Below are positions 1-7,570 of a stretch of 35,625 nucleotides of DNA, piece after piece; the stretch's first letter is position 1, and every line of letters starts with the position of its first letter. Source of the DNA: Candidatus Bipolaricaulota bacterium (GTDB lineage: Bacteria; Bipolaricaulota; Bipolaricaulia; RBG-16-55-9; DRXL01); NCBI GenBank assembly GCA_030550495.1, contig JAUQPG010000015.1:1-35625 (forward strand). The letters are read 5' to 3'. The position numbers and the translations under genes are program-made. The notes beneath the pieces were generated by a model. The model worked only from the letters and a program-made list of their open reading frames with translations, searched no databases and was not told the DNA's origin.

Positions 1-852
1 CAGATCGCTTTCAGTATGCGCCCCAAGGTCGCGCTCATGCGTTTAAGTGGGCCGATCAGCGAGTCTCTCGACGCTGGGCTTTTTGGTGGTGGCGGGATCA
101 CTCCGTCCCAAGTTGAGGGCTTTCTCAAGAAAGCCGAGCGCGATCCGTCCGTGAAAGCTCTCGTCTTAAGGGTAGACAGCCCCGGCGGCACCGTCGCCGC
201 CTCGCAAGCGATCGCTGAAAGAATTAAAAAGTTCAAAGAGAAGACGAAGAAGCCCGTGATCGTTTCGATGGGCGACGTCGCCGCGTCGGGGGGATACTAT
301 ATCTCGCTCTTCGCGGATAAGATCATTGCCCATCCGGGGACGACCACAGGGAGCATCGGGGTCATCGCGCTGCTCTTCTCCGTCGAAGAGCTTTTACAGA
401 ATCTGGGCATTCAGCCCGAAATCTTTAAGTCGGGAAAGTACAAAGACATCTTTCGTGGGCTGCGCCCGCTCACCGATGAAGAGCGCGTGCTGCTCCAACA
501 ATATGTGGACGAGTTCTACGAGCAGTTCGTCAACGCTGTTGCCGAGGGGCGCAAGCTCCCTATTGAAAAAGTGCGGGAGCTGGCGACAGGTCAGCCGTAT
601 ACGGGCACACAAGCGCTGCAGCTTGGGTTGATCGATCAGTTAGGGGGTCTCGAAGACGCTGTGCAGCTGGCGCGGGACTTAGCTGGGGTCCCAGAAGCTG
701 AAGTGATTGAGTATCGTCTCCCGGCGCCGGGGCTGCTCGAGTTGCTTTTTGGGCGGGGGAGTGCTACAAATACGGTGCTGAGCGAGCTCAAGCCGGAGGT
801 GCTCTATCTCTTGCGGGCGCTGGAGGGCTGGCACGCCGTGCCACGGTATTGA
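1..852 (+). CDS. sppA: Signal peptide peptidase SppA (S49 serine protease), 5' end cut by window edge
   Basis: Membrane-bound serine protease that degrades leftover signal peptides and membrane protein fragments. The reading frame is open to base 1; the first ATG in the window is at 16, but the usual N-terminal membrane anchor is missing, so the true start probably lies upstream. Counted from that ATG, the S49 hallmarks are SPGG (about 55-58), the nucleophile Ser91 in AASGGYY, the TTTGSIGVI stretch (109-117) and the general-base Lys143 in SGKYKD. The 52-residue Ser-Lys spacing matches the short Bacillus-type SppA, so this is the single-domain form rather than the long E. coli form. It heads a co-directional run of envelope genes with gaps of 15 bp or less, which suggests a membrane-maintenance role. 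Family assignment is firm; the partners are inference. Confidence 0.93.
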   Translation, partial: QIAFSMRPKVALMRLSGPISESLDAGLFGGGGITPSQVEGFLKKAERDPSVKALVLRVDSPGGTVAASQAIAERIKKFKEKTKKPVIVSMGDVAASGGYYISLFADKIIAHPGTTTGSIGVIALLFSVEELLQNLGIQPEIFKSGKYKDIFRGLRPLTDEERVLLQQYVDEFYEQFVNAVAEGRKLPIEKVRELATGQPYTGTQALQLGLIDQLGGLEDAVQLARDLAGVPEAEVIEYRLPAPGLLELLFGRGSATNTVLSELKPEVLYLLRALEGWHAVPRY

Positions 853-865
853 GGAGGTGAAGACG

Positions 866-1519
866 ATGGAAGAGTCCCAAGCTCAAACTCAGCCAAGCCT
901 GCGTTTAGGGGAAATGCTCATAGGGGTGTTCATCTCTCCTTCAGATACCCTCTCTCAGATTGCACAGCAACGCCCTGTGGGAGCAGCTCTCGGGTTTATC
1001 ATCTCCTTAGAGATCATCGGCTATTTATTAAGTGTCTTACTCCCTAATAAGGATATACTGGAGTTAGGTAGCGCTGCTCGGAAAGAATTCTCCATAACTT
1101 CAATGATTTTGAGCGCTGCTCAAGACCTGTTTAAATTTATAGTATTTGTGATTTTGGTGCATGGTATTATTCGTATATTCAAGGAAGAGGGGAACTATCT
1201 AGGGGCTTTTTGTGCTCTCGCTTTTGCACGGGCCCCGATTATCTTATTAGACCTGATAAGCATTCTAGCAAGTTTCTCGTATCAGCCGCTAGAGCCGCTA
1301 GGGCCTTGGCCAGACAGATTAACTCATCTTGCTAGTGCTGAGATCTTCCTCATCCTTTTGTGTGTCTTTTTTATCGGCTGGATAGTCACATTAGGAGTAA
1401 TGGCTATTCGTGCCCATTACAGGATTACCATTATGGGTGCAATTGTCGCGTATATTCTTGCTGCTATCGCCAATGGCTTGCTCTTTAGAGCAATCAAGGG
1501 GCTTTGGATTTTTCATTGA
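866..1519 (+). CDS. Yip1-family integral membrane protein (first copy)
   Basis: Polytopic membrane protein of about 217 residues. A short polar N-terminus is followed by the amphipathic stretch FISPSDTLSQIAQQRPVG, typical of the entry to a Yip1 domain (PF04893), and then about five hydrophobic segments. The ATG at 866 is preferred over the in-frame GTG at 857 because GAGGAGGT at 851-857 would serve as its ribosome site at proper spacing, whereas the GTG lies inside that site. It starts 13 bp after sppA and is followed after 15 bp by a second Yip1 gene. Bacterial Yip1 proteins have no settled function. The coding sequence is visibly more AT-rich than its neighbours (for example around 1140-1200), which may reflect hydrophobic codons or a different history. 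Confidence 0.8.
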   Translation: MEESQAQTQPSLRLGEMLIGVFISPSDTLSQIAQQRPVGAALGFIISLEIIGYLLSVLLPNKDILELGSAARKEFSITSMILSAAQDLFKFIVFVILVHGIIRIFKEEGNYLGAFCALAFARAPIILLDLISILASFSYQPLEPLGPWPDRLTHLASAEIFLILLCVFFIGWIVTLGVMAIRAHYRITIMGAIVAYILAAIANGLLFRAIKGLWIFH

Positions 1520-1534
1520 TGGAGGAGCTAGATT

Positions 1535-2209
1535 ATGCAAACGCTCAGACCAACAGCAGCTCGCCCTCTTTCAGTAGCACACCTGATTTGGCAGGTCTTT
1601 CTCTATCCTGCTGAGGGCTTGCAAAGAGCAGCTCGCCAACAACCTGTAAGCTGGGCCATCGCACTGACTGCCAGCGTGACTTTTGTGTATGCCTTGGTGT
1701 CATGGACTGATCAGACGGCCTATAATGTGGGGTATCCCTTGAGGTTCTTCTTCGACACCCCATGGAAGGCTGCCCTGACGTCCGCAGCGATAGCAGTTCT
1801 GGTACTCCTCTGGCTATCGTCTGCAGCTTTGCATTGGATCAGTTGGCTCTTTGGGGGGCGAGGGAGCTATACGGAAACGCTGAGCGCCTTGGGATTCGCA
1901 AGCGTGCCACCAGGAGCCGTCGGAATCATCCTGACAGCGCTGACAAAAGACATGGGCGATCTTGGCGAGACCCTTAAGACCGTGAGCGATATTGGGGTAT
2001 TACTGTGGGGCTTAGGGCTGATTGTGATTGCCGTAAGGGAAGCGCACGGCCTTTCGACTCTACAAGCCGTCGGAGCGTGCGTGGTGTTTGTGGGAATCGT
2101 TATTGTTCTTACCCTTCTCTGGGCTATTGTGCCCCTTCTAGCGCTCGTGGGAGTCTTGATGACCTTCATGACGATTGTGCTGTGGCCTACAGCATCAAGA
2201 AGGAGATGA
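1535..2209 (+). CDS. Yip1-family integral membrane protein (second copy)
   Basis: A 224-residue paralogue of the preceding gene. The shared entry motif reads FLYPAEGLQRAARQQPVS, compared with FISPSDTLSQIAQQRPVG in the first copy, so the pair looks like an old tandem duplication. About five membrane segments follow (roughly residues 45-60, 85-105, 120-135, 150-170 and 180-215). The ATG at 1535 is preceded by GGAGGAG at 1520-1526. Sequence divergence between the copies is high outside the entry motif, which argues for separate roles, perhaps a heteromeric membrane complex with the small proteins downstream; this is inference. Confidence 0.78.
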   Translation: MQTLRPTAARPLSVAHLIWQVFLYPAEGLQRAARQQPVSWAIALTASVTFVYALVSWTDQTAYNVGYPLRFFFDTPWKAALTSAAIAVLVLLWLSSAALHWISWLFGGRGSYTETLSALGFASVPPGAVGIILTALTKDMGDLGETLKTVSDIGVLLWGLGLIVIAVREAHGLSTLQAVGACVVFVGIVIVLTLLWAIVPLLALVGVLMTFMTIVLWPTASRRR

Positions 2210-2213
2210 TATC

Positions 2214-2612
2214 ATGAACCCTGAGCAATCCAGATCTCCGTTGCAGTTCCTCGCCGAGCTAGGGGATCTCATCGCTAAGTATGCAGTCAATCCCGAATTT
2301 GCTATCGGGATGGTGATCGTGAGCTGGGTCTTCTGGCCCATCGGCGCACTTATTGCGAGTTTGCTGATCGCCAAGCTCTACGCGCAAGCGCAGACGACTT
2401 CTCAGCCCAGCTCCCCTCCACCAACTCTTGCATCCCCGCGCTCTGAAGATTGGCTCATCTTTAGTGGGCTCTTGTTGATTGGTATCGGCGTCTACTTGCT
2501 TGTGCGACAGTATCTTCCGGAACTGCCCTGGGGAGCAGTCTTGCTCATCGCCGTCGGGGTGCTTCTGGTCAGCTTGGCCTACGCGCGCCGCGGAGGTGAT
2601 CAGCGTGTCTGA
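2214..2612 (+). CDS. Small membrane protein, about three transmembrane helices, unknown function
   Basis: 132 residues. I do not recognise a named family. A short N-terminal region (about 1-30) leads into a hydrophobic segment (about 30-55, FAIGMVIVSWVFWPIGAL), then a Ser/Pro-rich linker, then two closely spaced helices (about 85-103 and 107-125) and a basic end, ARRGGDQRV. The helix pair resembles the DUF5668/LiaI-type hydrophobic hairpin. The ATG at 2214 is chosen because AAGGAGATGAT lies just before it (about 2199-2209); an upstream in-frame GTG at 2175 lies inside the previous gene. The 3' end overlaps the next gene by 8 bp, so translation is probably coupled. Confidence 0.7.
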   Translation: MNPEQSRSPLQFLAELGDLIAKYAVNPEFAIGMVIVSWVFWPIGALIASLLIAKLYAQAQTTSQPSSPPPTLASPRSEDWLIFSGLLLIGIGVYLLVRQYLPELPWGAVLLIAVGVLLVSLAYARRGGDQRV

Positions 2613-2838
2613 GAAGATTCACAGCCCGTATAAGTATCTCTTCTGGGGCGTTGTTTTAATCTTGGGCGGGGTGGCATGGCGATTATCGCTGATGGGCTGG
2701 TTTGAGCTCTCGTGGCGATTGGTGCTGCCGGGGATTTTGATTATCCTAGGGGTAGGGCTGCTCATCTCAGGCCTGGCGCGGTGGTATCGTCCGGCGCGTT
2801 CGTCTGAGACAGACTCTCAGCAAGGAGGCCAGCCATGA
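2605..2838 (+). CDS. Small two-helix membrane protein, DUF5668/LiaI-like
   Basis: 77 residues starting from GTG at 2605, with GGAGGTGAT at 2592-2600 as ribosome site inside the 3' end of the preceding gene. Two hydrophobic helices (about residues 11-28 and 36-56, YLFWGVVLILGGVAW and LVLPGILIILGVGLLISGL) are followed by a polar tail ending in QQGGQP. The helix-Gly-rich-turn-helix pattern is like the N-terminal part of LiaF/LiaI-type envelope-stress proteins. The stop overlaps the next start as ATGA. Function is not known; context suggests a subunit or partner of the DUF4097 protein encoded next. Confidence 0.68.
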   Translation: MSEKIHSPYKYLFWGVVLILGGVAWRLSLMGWFELSWRLVLPGILIILGVGLLISGLARWYRPARSSETDSQQGGQP

Positions 2839-3899
2839 GATCAGGCGCCGTGCGCTTGGGAGAATCTTTGATCTTTATCGGGGTCTTTGTGCTCGCGTTA
2901 CAGTATATAGACTGGGATACATTCACGCCCATCGAACGAACTGATCTGGTGATCGCTGGCGGAGTAGTCTTGCTCATCTGTTTCGTGTTGGCGCTCTGGT
3001 CTCGTTCGGTGCTCGTGGATGAGATCATTCACTTAATCGCACTTATCGTCGGTGCAGTCGTGCTGGGCTTGCTCGTCTCCAGCTCAGAGGCAGCAACGTG
3101 GGTGAACATCGTTGCTCCCGTGCGCGCCGAGAAGACCCTCTCGTTCGATGGCGCGTTCGATCCTTCTGCAGAGACGCTCACCGTCACGCTTGACTTACAA
3201 AATGGCAGCGCGATCGTGCGGACCTGGGAGAACGAGACGTTTCAGATCACGATCACCGCACGAACACGGGGATGGAACCGCTGGGAAGCTCAACGACTCA
3301 TGACTACCGTATCTCTCGAGCCCCAGATCGCTTCAACAGGGATCAGCTTCCGCGCTCCAAGAATCACCTTTGGTCGGTTCAGCTCGCTTGAGACAGATAT
3401 ACAGCTCTTGGTACCACGAAGACGCGTCTATGAGCTAAAGCTCAGCTCCTACAACGGCGCGATCACCGTCCAAGAGATCAACGCCGCGACAGCAGATCTG
3501 AGCACAACGAATGGGCAGATTACATTAAACACGCTTACAGCCCAGCGCCTGACCGCCCACACCATGAACGGGGAGATCACCGGCGAGCTCGCCACCACCG
3601 AAGCTACTCTCTCAACAACCAACGGTGAGATCGATCTCACCATGCGGGCTATGACGGGCCGCTACCAGCTGAGCACAGTCAACGGCTCGATTGAGCTCGA
3701 CGTGCCCGATGACCCTCAGATTGGGTATGCGATCTCGGCGCAGAGCGTGACCAGCCGAGTCCGCGTGCAGATTCCAGACTTTGTCTTCCAACGCCAAGAG
3801 CGCCGGCACGTCGAGGGCGAGACGAGTAATTTTCAGACAGCTCCAACGAAGATCACGATCACCGCCAGCACGACCAACGGGAGCATCGAGATCCGCTAG
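2835..3899 (+). CDS. Membrane-anchored DUF4097-type beta-repeat surface protein
   Basis: 354 residues. About four hydrophobic segments lie in the first 85 residues. The remainder is an extracytoplasmic beta-solenoid-like domain with repeated turns of the form NG-x-I about every 20 residues: SYNGAI, TTNGQI, TMNGEI, TTNGEI, TVNGSI and TTNGSI. That repeat is the signature of DUF4097/DUF4098 'putative adhesin' domains, often encoded with LiaF/PspC-type stress proteins. The ATG overlaps the previous stop (ATGA) and AAGGAGG at about 2822 is the ribosome site. It is the last gene of the operon, and its stop TAG at 3897-3899 sits in the palindrome CTAG, which also gives the stop of phnE on the other strand. 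Confidence 0.78.
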   Translation: MRSGAVRLGESLIFIGVFVLALQYIDWDTFTPIERTDLVIAGGVVLLICFVLALWSRSVLVDEIIHLIALIVGAVVLGLLVSSSEAATWVNIVAPVRAEKTLSFDGAFDPSAETLTVTLDLQNGSAIVRTWENETFQITITARTRGWNRWEAQRLMTTVSLEPQIASTGISFRAPRITFGRFSSLETDIQLLVPRRRVYELKLSSYNGAITVQEINAATADLSTTNGQITLNTLTAQRLTAHTMNGEITGELATTEATLSTTNGEIDLTMRAMTGRYQLSTVNGSIELDVPDDPQIGYAISAQSVTSRVRVQIPDFVFQRQERRHVEGETSNFQTAPTKITITASTTNGSIEIR

Positions 3900-5473
3900 C
3901 CTTCGATCAGCTTCTTACGAATACGCGCACTGAGAAAGTCAATGGCCATGACCGTGGGGATAATCACGACAAGACAGATCCCCACGATATCCCAAGCCCG
4001 ATACGATTGCGCTTCGTTGATGAGCGACCCAATCCCCCCAGCCCCGACAATCCCCAGAACCGAAGCGGCGCGTACGTTGATCTCGAATCGGTAGATAAAG
4101 AGCGCCAAGAATTCCGGGAGCACCTGGGGCAAGACCGCATAGCGAAAGACTTGCAACCGCGAGGCCCCAGATGATTGCAATGCTTCTACAGGCTCCTTGC
4201 GAATCTTCTCGACGATCTCAGCGTTAAATTTCCCCAACATCCCAATCGAGTGAATCGCGATCGCTAAGACCCCAGGGAGCGGCCCTGGCCCAAACGTCGC
4301 AATGAAGAAGATCGCCAAGATCAACTCGGGAAACGCACGAATGATATTGGGAATCTGCTTCATGCTTACAGCTAAGGCTACGGGAATCCCCACATAGCGC
4401 CGCGAGGCCAAAAAACCCAAGGGGAACGATAAGAGAAAGCTCAATGTCGTTCCCACTAATGCGATCTGCAAGGACTGCACCATGCGTTGTATCGCAAGCC
4501 CGAGGTACTCGGTAGCGGGTTCAGTAGTGATCGCCCAGACGAGATTGCTAAAATACCCAAAGCCTCTGCGCAACCGAGTGAGGTCGACCTCCAATGAAAT
4601 AAACGACCACACGATCAGGCCGGCAAGGATCCCCCATTCCAGCCAGCGCACCACAGGATGGAGCTTTATCCCCTGCACAAACGCATCGCGAATGCGGTTG
4701 GCTATCATATCGATGATGATGACGAGCGCAAAGATGAGGAGAGCGATCGTCAGCACTTGCGGGTAGTTACGCCATTCCATGGCCGTGGTCAGCTGCATCC
4801 CCATGCCCCCGGCGCCAACGTAGCCCATCACCGCGGAGACACGCACGTTGAGCTCAAAGACGTAAATGACGTGATCGATAAACGACGGGATGAGCTGGGG
4901 CAACACCGCGTACCGAATGACCTGAAGCTTGTTCGCGCCGACGGCTTCCACAGCCTCGATGGGTTTGGGATTGATATTGTCTGCCGACTCCGACGTGAGC
5001 TTAGCGATGATCGCGCAGGCGAAGAACGAGAGCGCCCCTACTCCAGCAGCTGGCCCAAATCCCATCGCCGCGACGAACAAGACGGCGTACAGCAAATCCG
5101 GGATGGTGCGCAAGATATTCATAAACGCGCGCACCGGCCAGTAAATGAGCGCGCTGCGCACAACCAGTTGTGACCCGAAGACGACCAGAGGCAGGGCCAT
5201 CAGCGCCCCAAGGAACGTCCCTAACGTAGCCATCTGGATGGTCTGCAGCAAGGGGCGCACAAGCTGAGGCAGCGCGGAGAAATCCGGGGGGTACATCCGC
5301 CCGAGAAGCTCAAAGAATTTCCCGCCGTATTTGAAAATAGAAGAGAGATCGAACTCGACGCCTCGCAGCGCCCACCCGTAGAGAGCAAGGAGCAAGAGCA
5401 GCCCCAGCGAAAATCCGAAGCGCCTGAGCCAGACCTCCCCGGAGAGCCTAGCCCTCTCCGTCCACTGTGCCAT
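3896..5473 (-). CDS. phnE: Phosphonate-type ABC importer permease, two PhnE domains fused in one chain
   Basis: About 525 residues, roughly twice the usual PhnE length of about 260-280. Two complete permease domains follow each other. The first spans about 75-265 and has the EAA loop EAVGANKLQVIRYAVLPQLI (about 176-195). The second spans about 325-520 and has ALQSSGASRLQVFRYAVLPQ (about 431-450). Both contain the VGAGG(M/I)G motif near the domain end. The fused chain should form the whole transmembrane channel alone instead of a PhnE dimer. The ATG at 5473 overlaps the end of phnC by 26 bp; an in-frame TTG at 5488 is an alternative. It is the last gene of a phnDCE operon. Substrate class follows the family; actual substrate (phosphonate, phosphite or phosphate ester) cannot be read from the sequence. 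Confidence 0.9.
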   Translation of the reverse strand: MAQWTERARLSGEVWLRRFGFSLGLLLLLALYGWALRGVEFDLSSIFKYGGKFFELLGRMYPPDFSALPQLVRPLLQTIQMATLGTFLGALMALPLVVFGSQLVVRSALIYWPVRAFMNILRTIPDLLYAVLFVAAMGFGPAAGVGALSFFACAIIAKLTSESADNINPKPIEAVEAVGANKLQVIRYAVLPQLIPSFIDHVIYVFELNVRVSAVMGYVGAGGMGMQLTTAMEWRNYPQVLTIALLIFALVIIIDMIANRIRDAFVQGIKLHPVVRWLEWGILAGLIVWSFISLEVDLTRLRRGFGYFSNLVWAITTEPATEYLGLAIQRMVQSLQIALVGTTLSFLLSFPLGFLASRRYVGIPVALAVSMKQIPNIIRAFPELILAIFFIATFGPGPLPGVLAIAIHSIGMLGKFNAEIVEKIRKEPVEALQSSGASRLQVFRYAVLPQVLPEFLALFIYRFEINVRAASVLGIVGAGGIGSLINEAQSYRAWDIVGICLVVIIPTVMAIDFLSARIRKKLIEG

Positions 5474-6233
5474 AGATATCTTCTTCAAAGGTCTCTCGAT
5501 TGATCGCAGAGATGGGCTTGTCGTAGATGATGCGTCCGCCCTTGAGCCCGATGATCCTCTTGCCGTACTTGAACGTCAGCACAGGATCGTGCAAATTCAC
5601 TATTGTCGTAATTCCCTCGTCTTCGTTGATCTTTTTGAAGATGTTCATGACGACGTTGGCCGTGATAGGGTCGAGCGAAGCCACGGGTTCGTCAGCGAGG
5701 ATGAGCTTGGGCCTCTGTAAGAGGGCTCGGGCGATCCCGACGCGCTGCTTCTGCCCGCCTGAGAGACGAGCAGCGCGATCGCCGTGGCGGTGCTGAGGAA
5801 TCCCTACGCGCACGAGCGCCCGATGCGCACGCTCGATCTGCTCCTTGGGAAACCGTCCGAGCAATGAGCGCAGGAACCCGACCTGTGCTAGCGAGCCCAC
5901 CAGGGTGTTAGTCAGCACCGGCAGGCGCTCGACTACGTTATACTCTTGAAAGATAAACCCAATATGGGAGCGGATCTCGCGCAGCTGCCGCCGCGAAGCT
6001 TTTAAGACGTTGATCCCGTCGAAGTAGATCTCCCCCTCGATGCGAGCGTGATCGTTCTCTGCTAAGCGATTGATCGCGCGCAAGAGCGTCGACTTCCCTG
6101 AGCCAGAGACCCCGGCGACAACGACAAATTCCCCTGGGTAGATCTCCAAGTTCACGTTATCGAGGGCCTTCACAGGATGCACCCCGGGATAGATCACGGT
6201 GAGGTTGTGCACGCGCAAGATAGGGGTAGCCAT
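5448..6233 (-). CDS. phnC: Phosphonate-type ABC importer ATPase PhnC
   Basis: 261 residues, normal for PhnC. Walker A is GVSGSGKS (41-48), the Q-loop is Q96, the signature is LSGGQKQR (157-164), Walker B is LILADE (177-182) and the switch His is H215. The family-typical PVASLDPITANVVM follows Walker B. The ATG at 6233 has AAGGTGAC directly upstream. It is separated from phnD by an 86-bp gap that contains a perfect 12-bp hairpin and overlaps phnE at its 3' end. It would power the fused PhnE channel with PhnD as receptor. Confidence 0.93.
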   Translation of the reverse strand: MATPILRVHNLTVIYPGVHPVKALDNVNLEIYPGEFVVVAGVSGSGKSTLLRAINRLAENDHARIEGEIYFDGINVLKASRRQLREIRSHIGFIFQEYNVVERLPVLTNTLVGSLAQVGFLRSLLGRFPKEQIERAHRALVRVGIPQHRHGDRAARLSGGQKQRVGIARALLQRPKLILADEPVASLDPITANVVMNIFKKINEDEGITTIVNLHDPVLTFKYGKRIIGLKGGRIIYDKPISAINRETFEEDIYGTVDGEG

Positions 6234-6273
6234 GTCACCTTAATTTTAAACAAACAAGAGGAGAAGACGCAAA

Positions 6274-6306
6274 GGAGGGAGCAGGGCGACGCTACCTGCT
6301 CCCTCC
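6274..6306 (-). terminator. Intercistronic GC-rich stem-loop between phnD and phnC
   Basis: GGAGGGAGCAGG (6274-6285) pairs perfectly with CCTGCTCCCTCC (6295-6306) across a 9-nt loop. On the transcribed (-) strand it follows the phnD stop by 13 bp. Only a short, broken T stretch follows, so it is more likely a 3'-end stabiliser or partial attenuator of the receptor mRNA than a full terminator. Confidence 0.65.
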
Positions 6307-6319
6307 TCGTCCCTATGTA

Positions 6320-7360
6320 TTACTGATTCTCACACTTGGCGAGATTGGGCTGGATCTCCTTGGCCACAACGCGCACGGCTTCGAGGGCCTTCGCCATGTC
6401 ATAGCCCTCGGGCACGGGGACGAAATCTGTAGCATCGAGCGCGTCCTTTGCGTACTTCTTGCCCTCCTCGGTCTTCATGATCTCGACAAACGCCTGCTTG
6501 ATCGTCTCGCGCAGCTTGGCGTCTAATGCTTTAATGGCAATGATCCCATCGTTGGGGATATCGTCGCTGTAGCCGATGACGTTCACCTTGGTGCTGGGTT
6601 CGGGATCACCGGGCTTCCAGCCAAGTTCCTTCTTGGCCTGCTCGGTGTTGAGGCTCTGGCGCACGTCGTCAAACCCAACCCCAACGTCGACGTCCTTCTT
6701 GTAGACGGCAATAGCGGAAGCTAGGTGATTGGCTGCGCGGATCGTCTTGAAGTTCTTATAGTCACCTGGCAGAATCCCCAAGTCCTTGAGGGTCTTGCAG
6801 GGGAACAAGAATCCCGACGTCGACGTGGAGCTGCCACCGTAGCTAAAGCGCACCGTCGCCCCGGACTTCACCAAGCTCACGAGATCGTTCTTGGGGTCTT
6901 GATCGTCGTCCTTGAGCGCCTTAAGGGTGCTGTCTACGTGGACCATAAACTGCGAGCGATAGGTGAGGTTAGCGCCGCGCTTGGCGACGTTAATCGGGAT
7001 CGCTCCGTAGCTATCCATGACCTGGACGATCTGGAACGGCCCGAGTAACCCAATATGAATCTTCTCCGCCCCGATCGCTTCGACCGTCGCCGTGTAAGAT
7101 TCGGGGATGACCGCGCGCACGCGCTTGACCTGCGGGAAGCCGTTCTTCTGGACATAGTCTAAGACGAGCTTGGCCATCCCTTCGACTGGGGGCTGCAAGA
7201 TCGTCGCAGCGCGCGAGGGCACCATACCCACAACGAGCTCCTCAGGGATGAACCCCTGCTGCGACGCCCCGGGGAAGCCCACGACCAAGCTCCCCAACAC
7301 CCCCACGATCACCAGCAACCCCATAAGGCCAACCAGACGACGCTCACGCCACAACCGCAT
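6320..7360 (-). CDS. phnD: Phosphonate-type ABC importer substrate-binding protein PhnD
   Basis: 346 residues from the ATG at 7360, chosen because GAGGAGGT lies just upstream (about 7370-7377) and a basic N-region plus hydrophobic segment (VGLMGLLVIVGVLGSLVVGF, about 10-29) then gives a proper export signal or anchor. An in-frame start at 7456 would lie upstream of the -10 box and is rejected. Family motifs include VGMVPSR near the N-terminus, IGLLGPFQIVQV, the STSGFLFP segment (typical of ligand-binding loops in PhnD/PtxB/HtxB receptors) and GVGFDDVRQSL. No C-P lyase, phosphonatase or phosphite dehydrogenase gene is in the window, so the ligand is open. The promoter and CTATATA-type element upstream put it with the pst genes. 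Confidence 0.9.
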   Translation of the reverse strand: MRLWRERRLVGLMGLLVIVGVLGSLVVGFPGASQQGFIPEELVVGMVPSRAATILQPPVEGMAKLVLDYVQKNGFPQVKRVRAVIPESYTATVEAIGAEKIHIGLLGPFQIVQVMDSYGAIPINVAKRGANLTYRSQFMVHVDSTLKALKDDDQDPKNDLVSLVKSGATVRFSYGGSSTSTSGFLFPCKTLKDLGILPGDYKNFKTIRAANHLASAIAVYKKDVDVGVGFDDVRQSLNTEQAKKELGWKPGDPEPSTKVNVIGYSDDIPNDGIIAIKALDAKLRETIKQAFVEIMKTEEGKKYAKDALDATDFVPVPEGYDMAKALEAVRVVAKEIQPNLAKCENQ

Positions 7361-7390
7361 GATCCCTACCTCCTCGTGAAGTCTATAGTT

Positions 7391-7417
7391 GTGCGCATTT
7401 CTATATATAAAGCGCAC
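7391..7417 (-). promoter_or_regulatory. Inverted repeat in the phnD leader holding a TATATATAG phosphate-type element
   Basis: GTGCGC (7391-7396) and GCGCAC (7412-7417) form a 6-bp inverted repeat around an AT-rich centre. On the (-) strand the centre reads TATATATAGAAATG, sharing the 12-mer TATATAGAAATG with the pstC leader at 15506-15517. The element lies roughly +11 to +20 from the predicted phnD start site, a position suited to a repressor. Confidence 0.5.
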
Positions 7418-7426
7418 TTTCATTAT

Positions 7427-7456
7427 ATTATACTGCAGAGGGCACGGGGTTGTCAA
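7427..7456 (-). promoter_or_regulatory. phnD promoter, consensus -35 and -10
   Basis: On the (-) strand TTGACA (7456-7451), an 18-bp spacer and TATAAT (7432-7427). Both hexamers match consensus. Predicted transcription start is near 7420, leaving about 60 nt of leader before phnD. Confidence 0.8.
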
Positions 7457-7554
7457 ATGGGGGTTATAGCTAAGAATGTCATGTCCTGTTCAGTAAAAAT
7501 GGCCATTCGCGCCCGTAATTGTAATGCTGATCATAGTCTGAGCCCTCTCTTGTT

Positions 7555-7563
7555 TGGTATACT
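7555..7563 (+). promoter_or_regulatory. Extended -10 promoter of the amidase gene
   Basis: TGGTATACT has the TGn extension plus the -10 hexamer TATACT (7558-7563); no -35 is visible. The predicted start site is at about 7570, next to the ATG at 7571, and no ribosome site is seen, so the mRNA may be leaderless. The upstream stretch 7457-7550 shows nothing else I can name. Confidence 0.5.
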
Positions 7564-7570
7564 GTGGCCT

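Noticed and set aside
4658-5173. 171-codon open frame opposite phnE
   Set aside because: It lies wholly within phnE on the other strand, has a composition typical of an antisense shadow and no recognisable domain; phnE motifs are clear.
7376-7570. 65-residue N-terminal extension of the amidase
   Set aside because: The frame is merely open through the regulatory gap; the signal peptide and the -10 box place the start at 7571.
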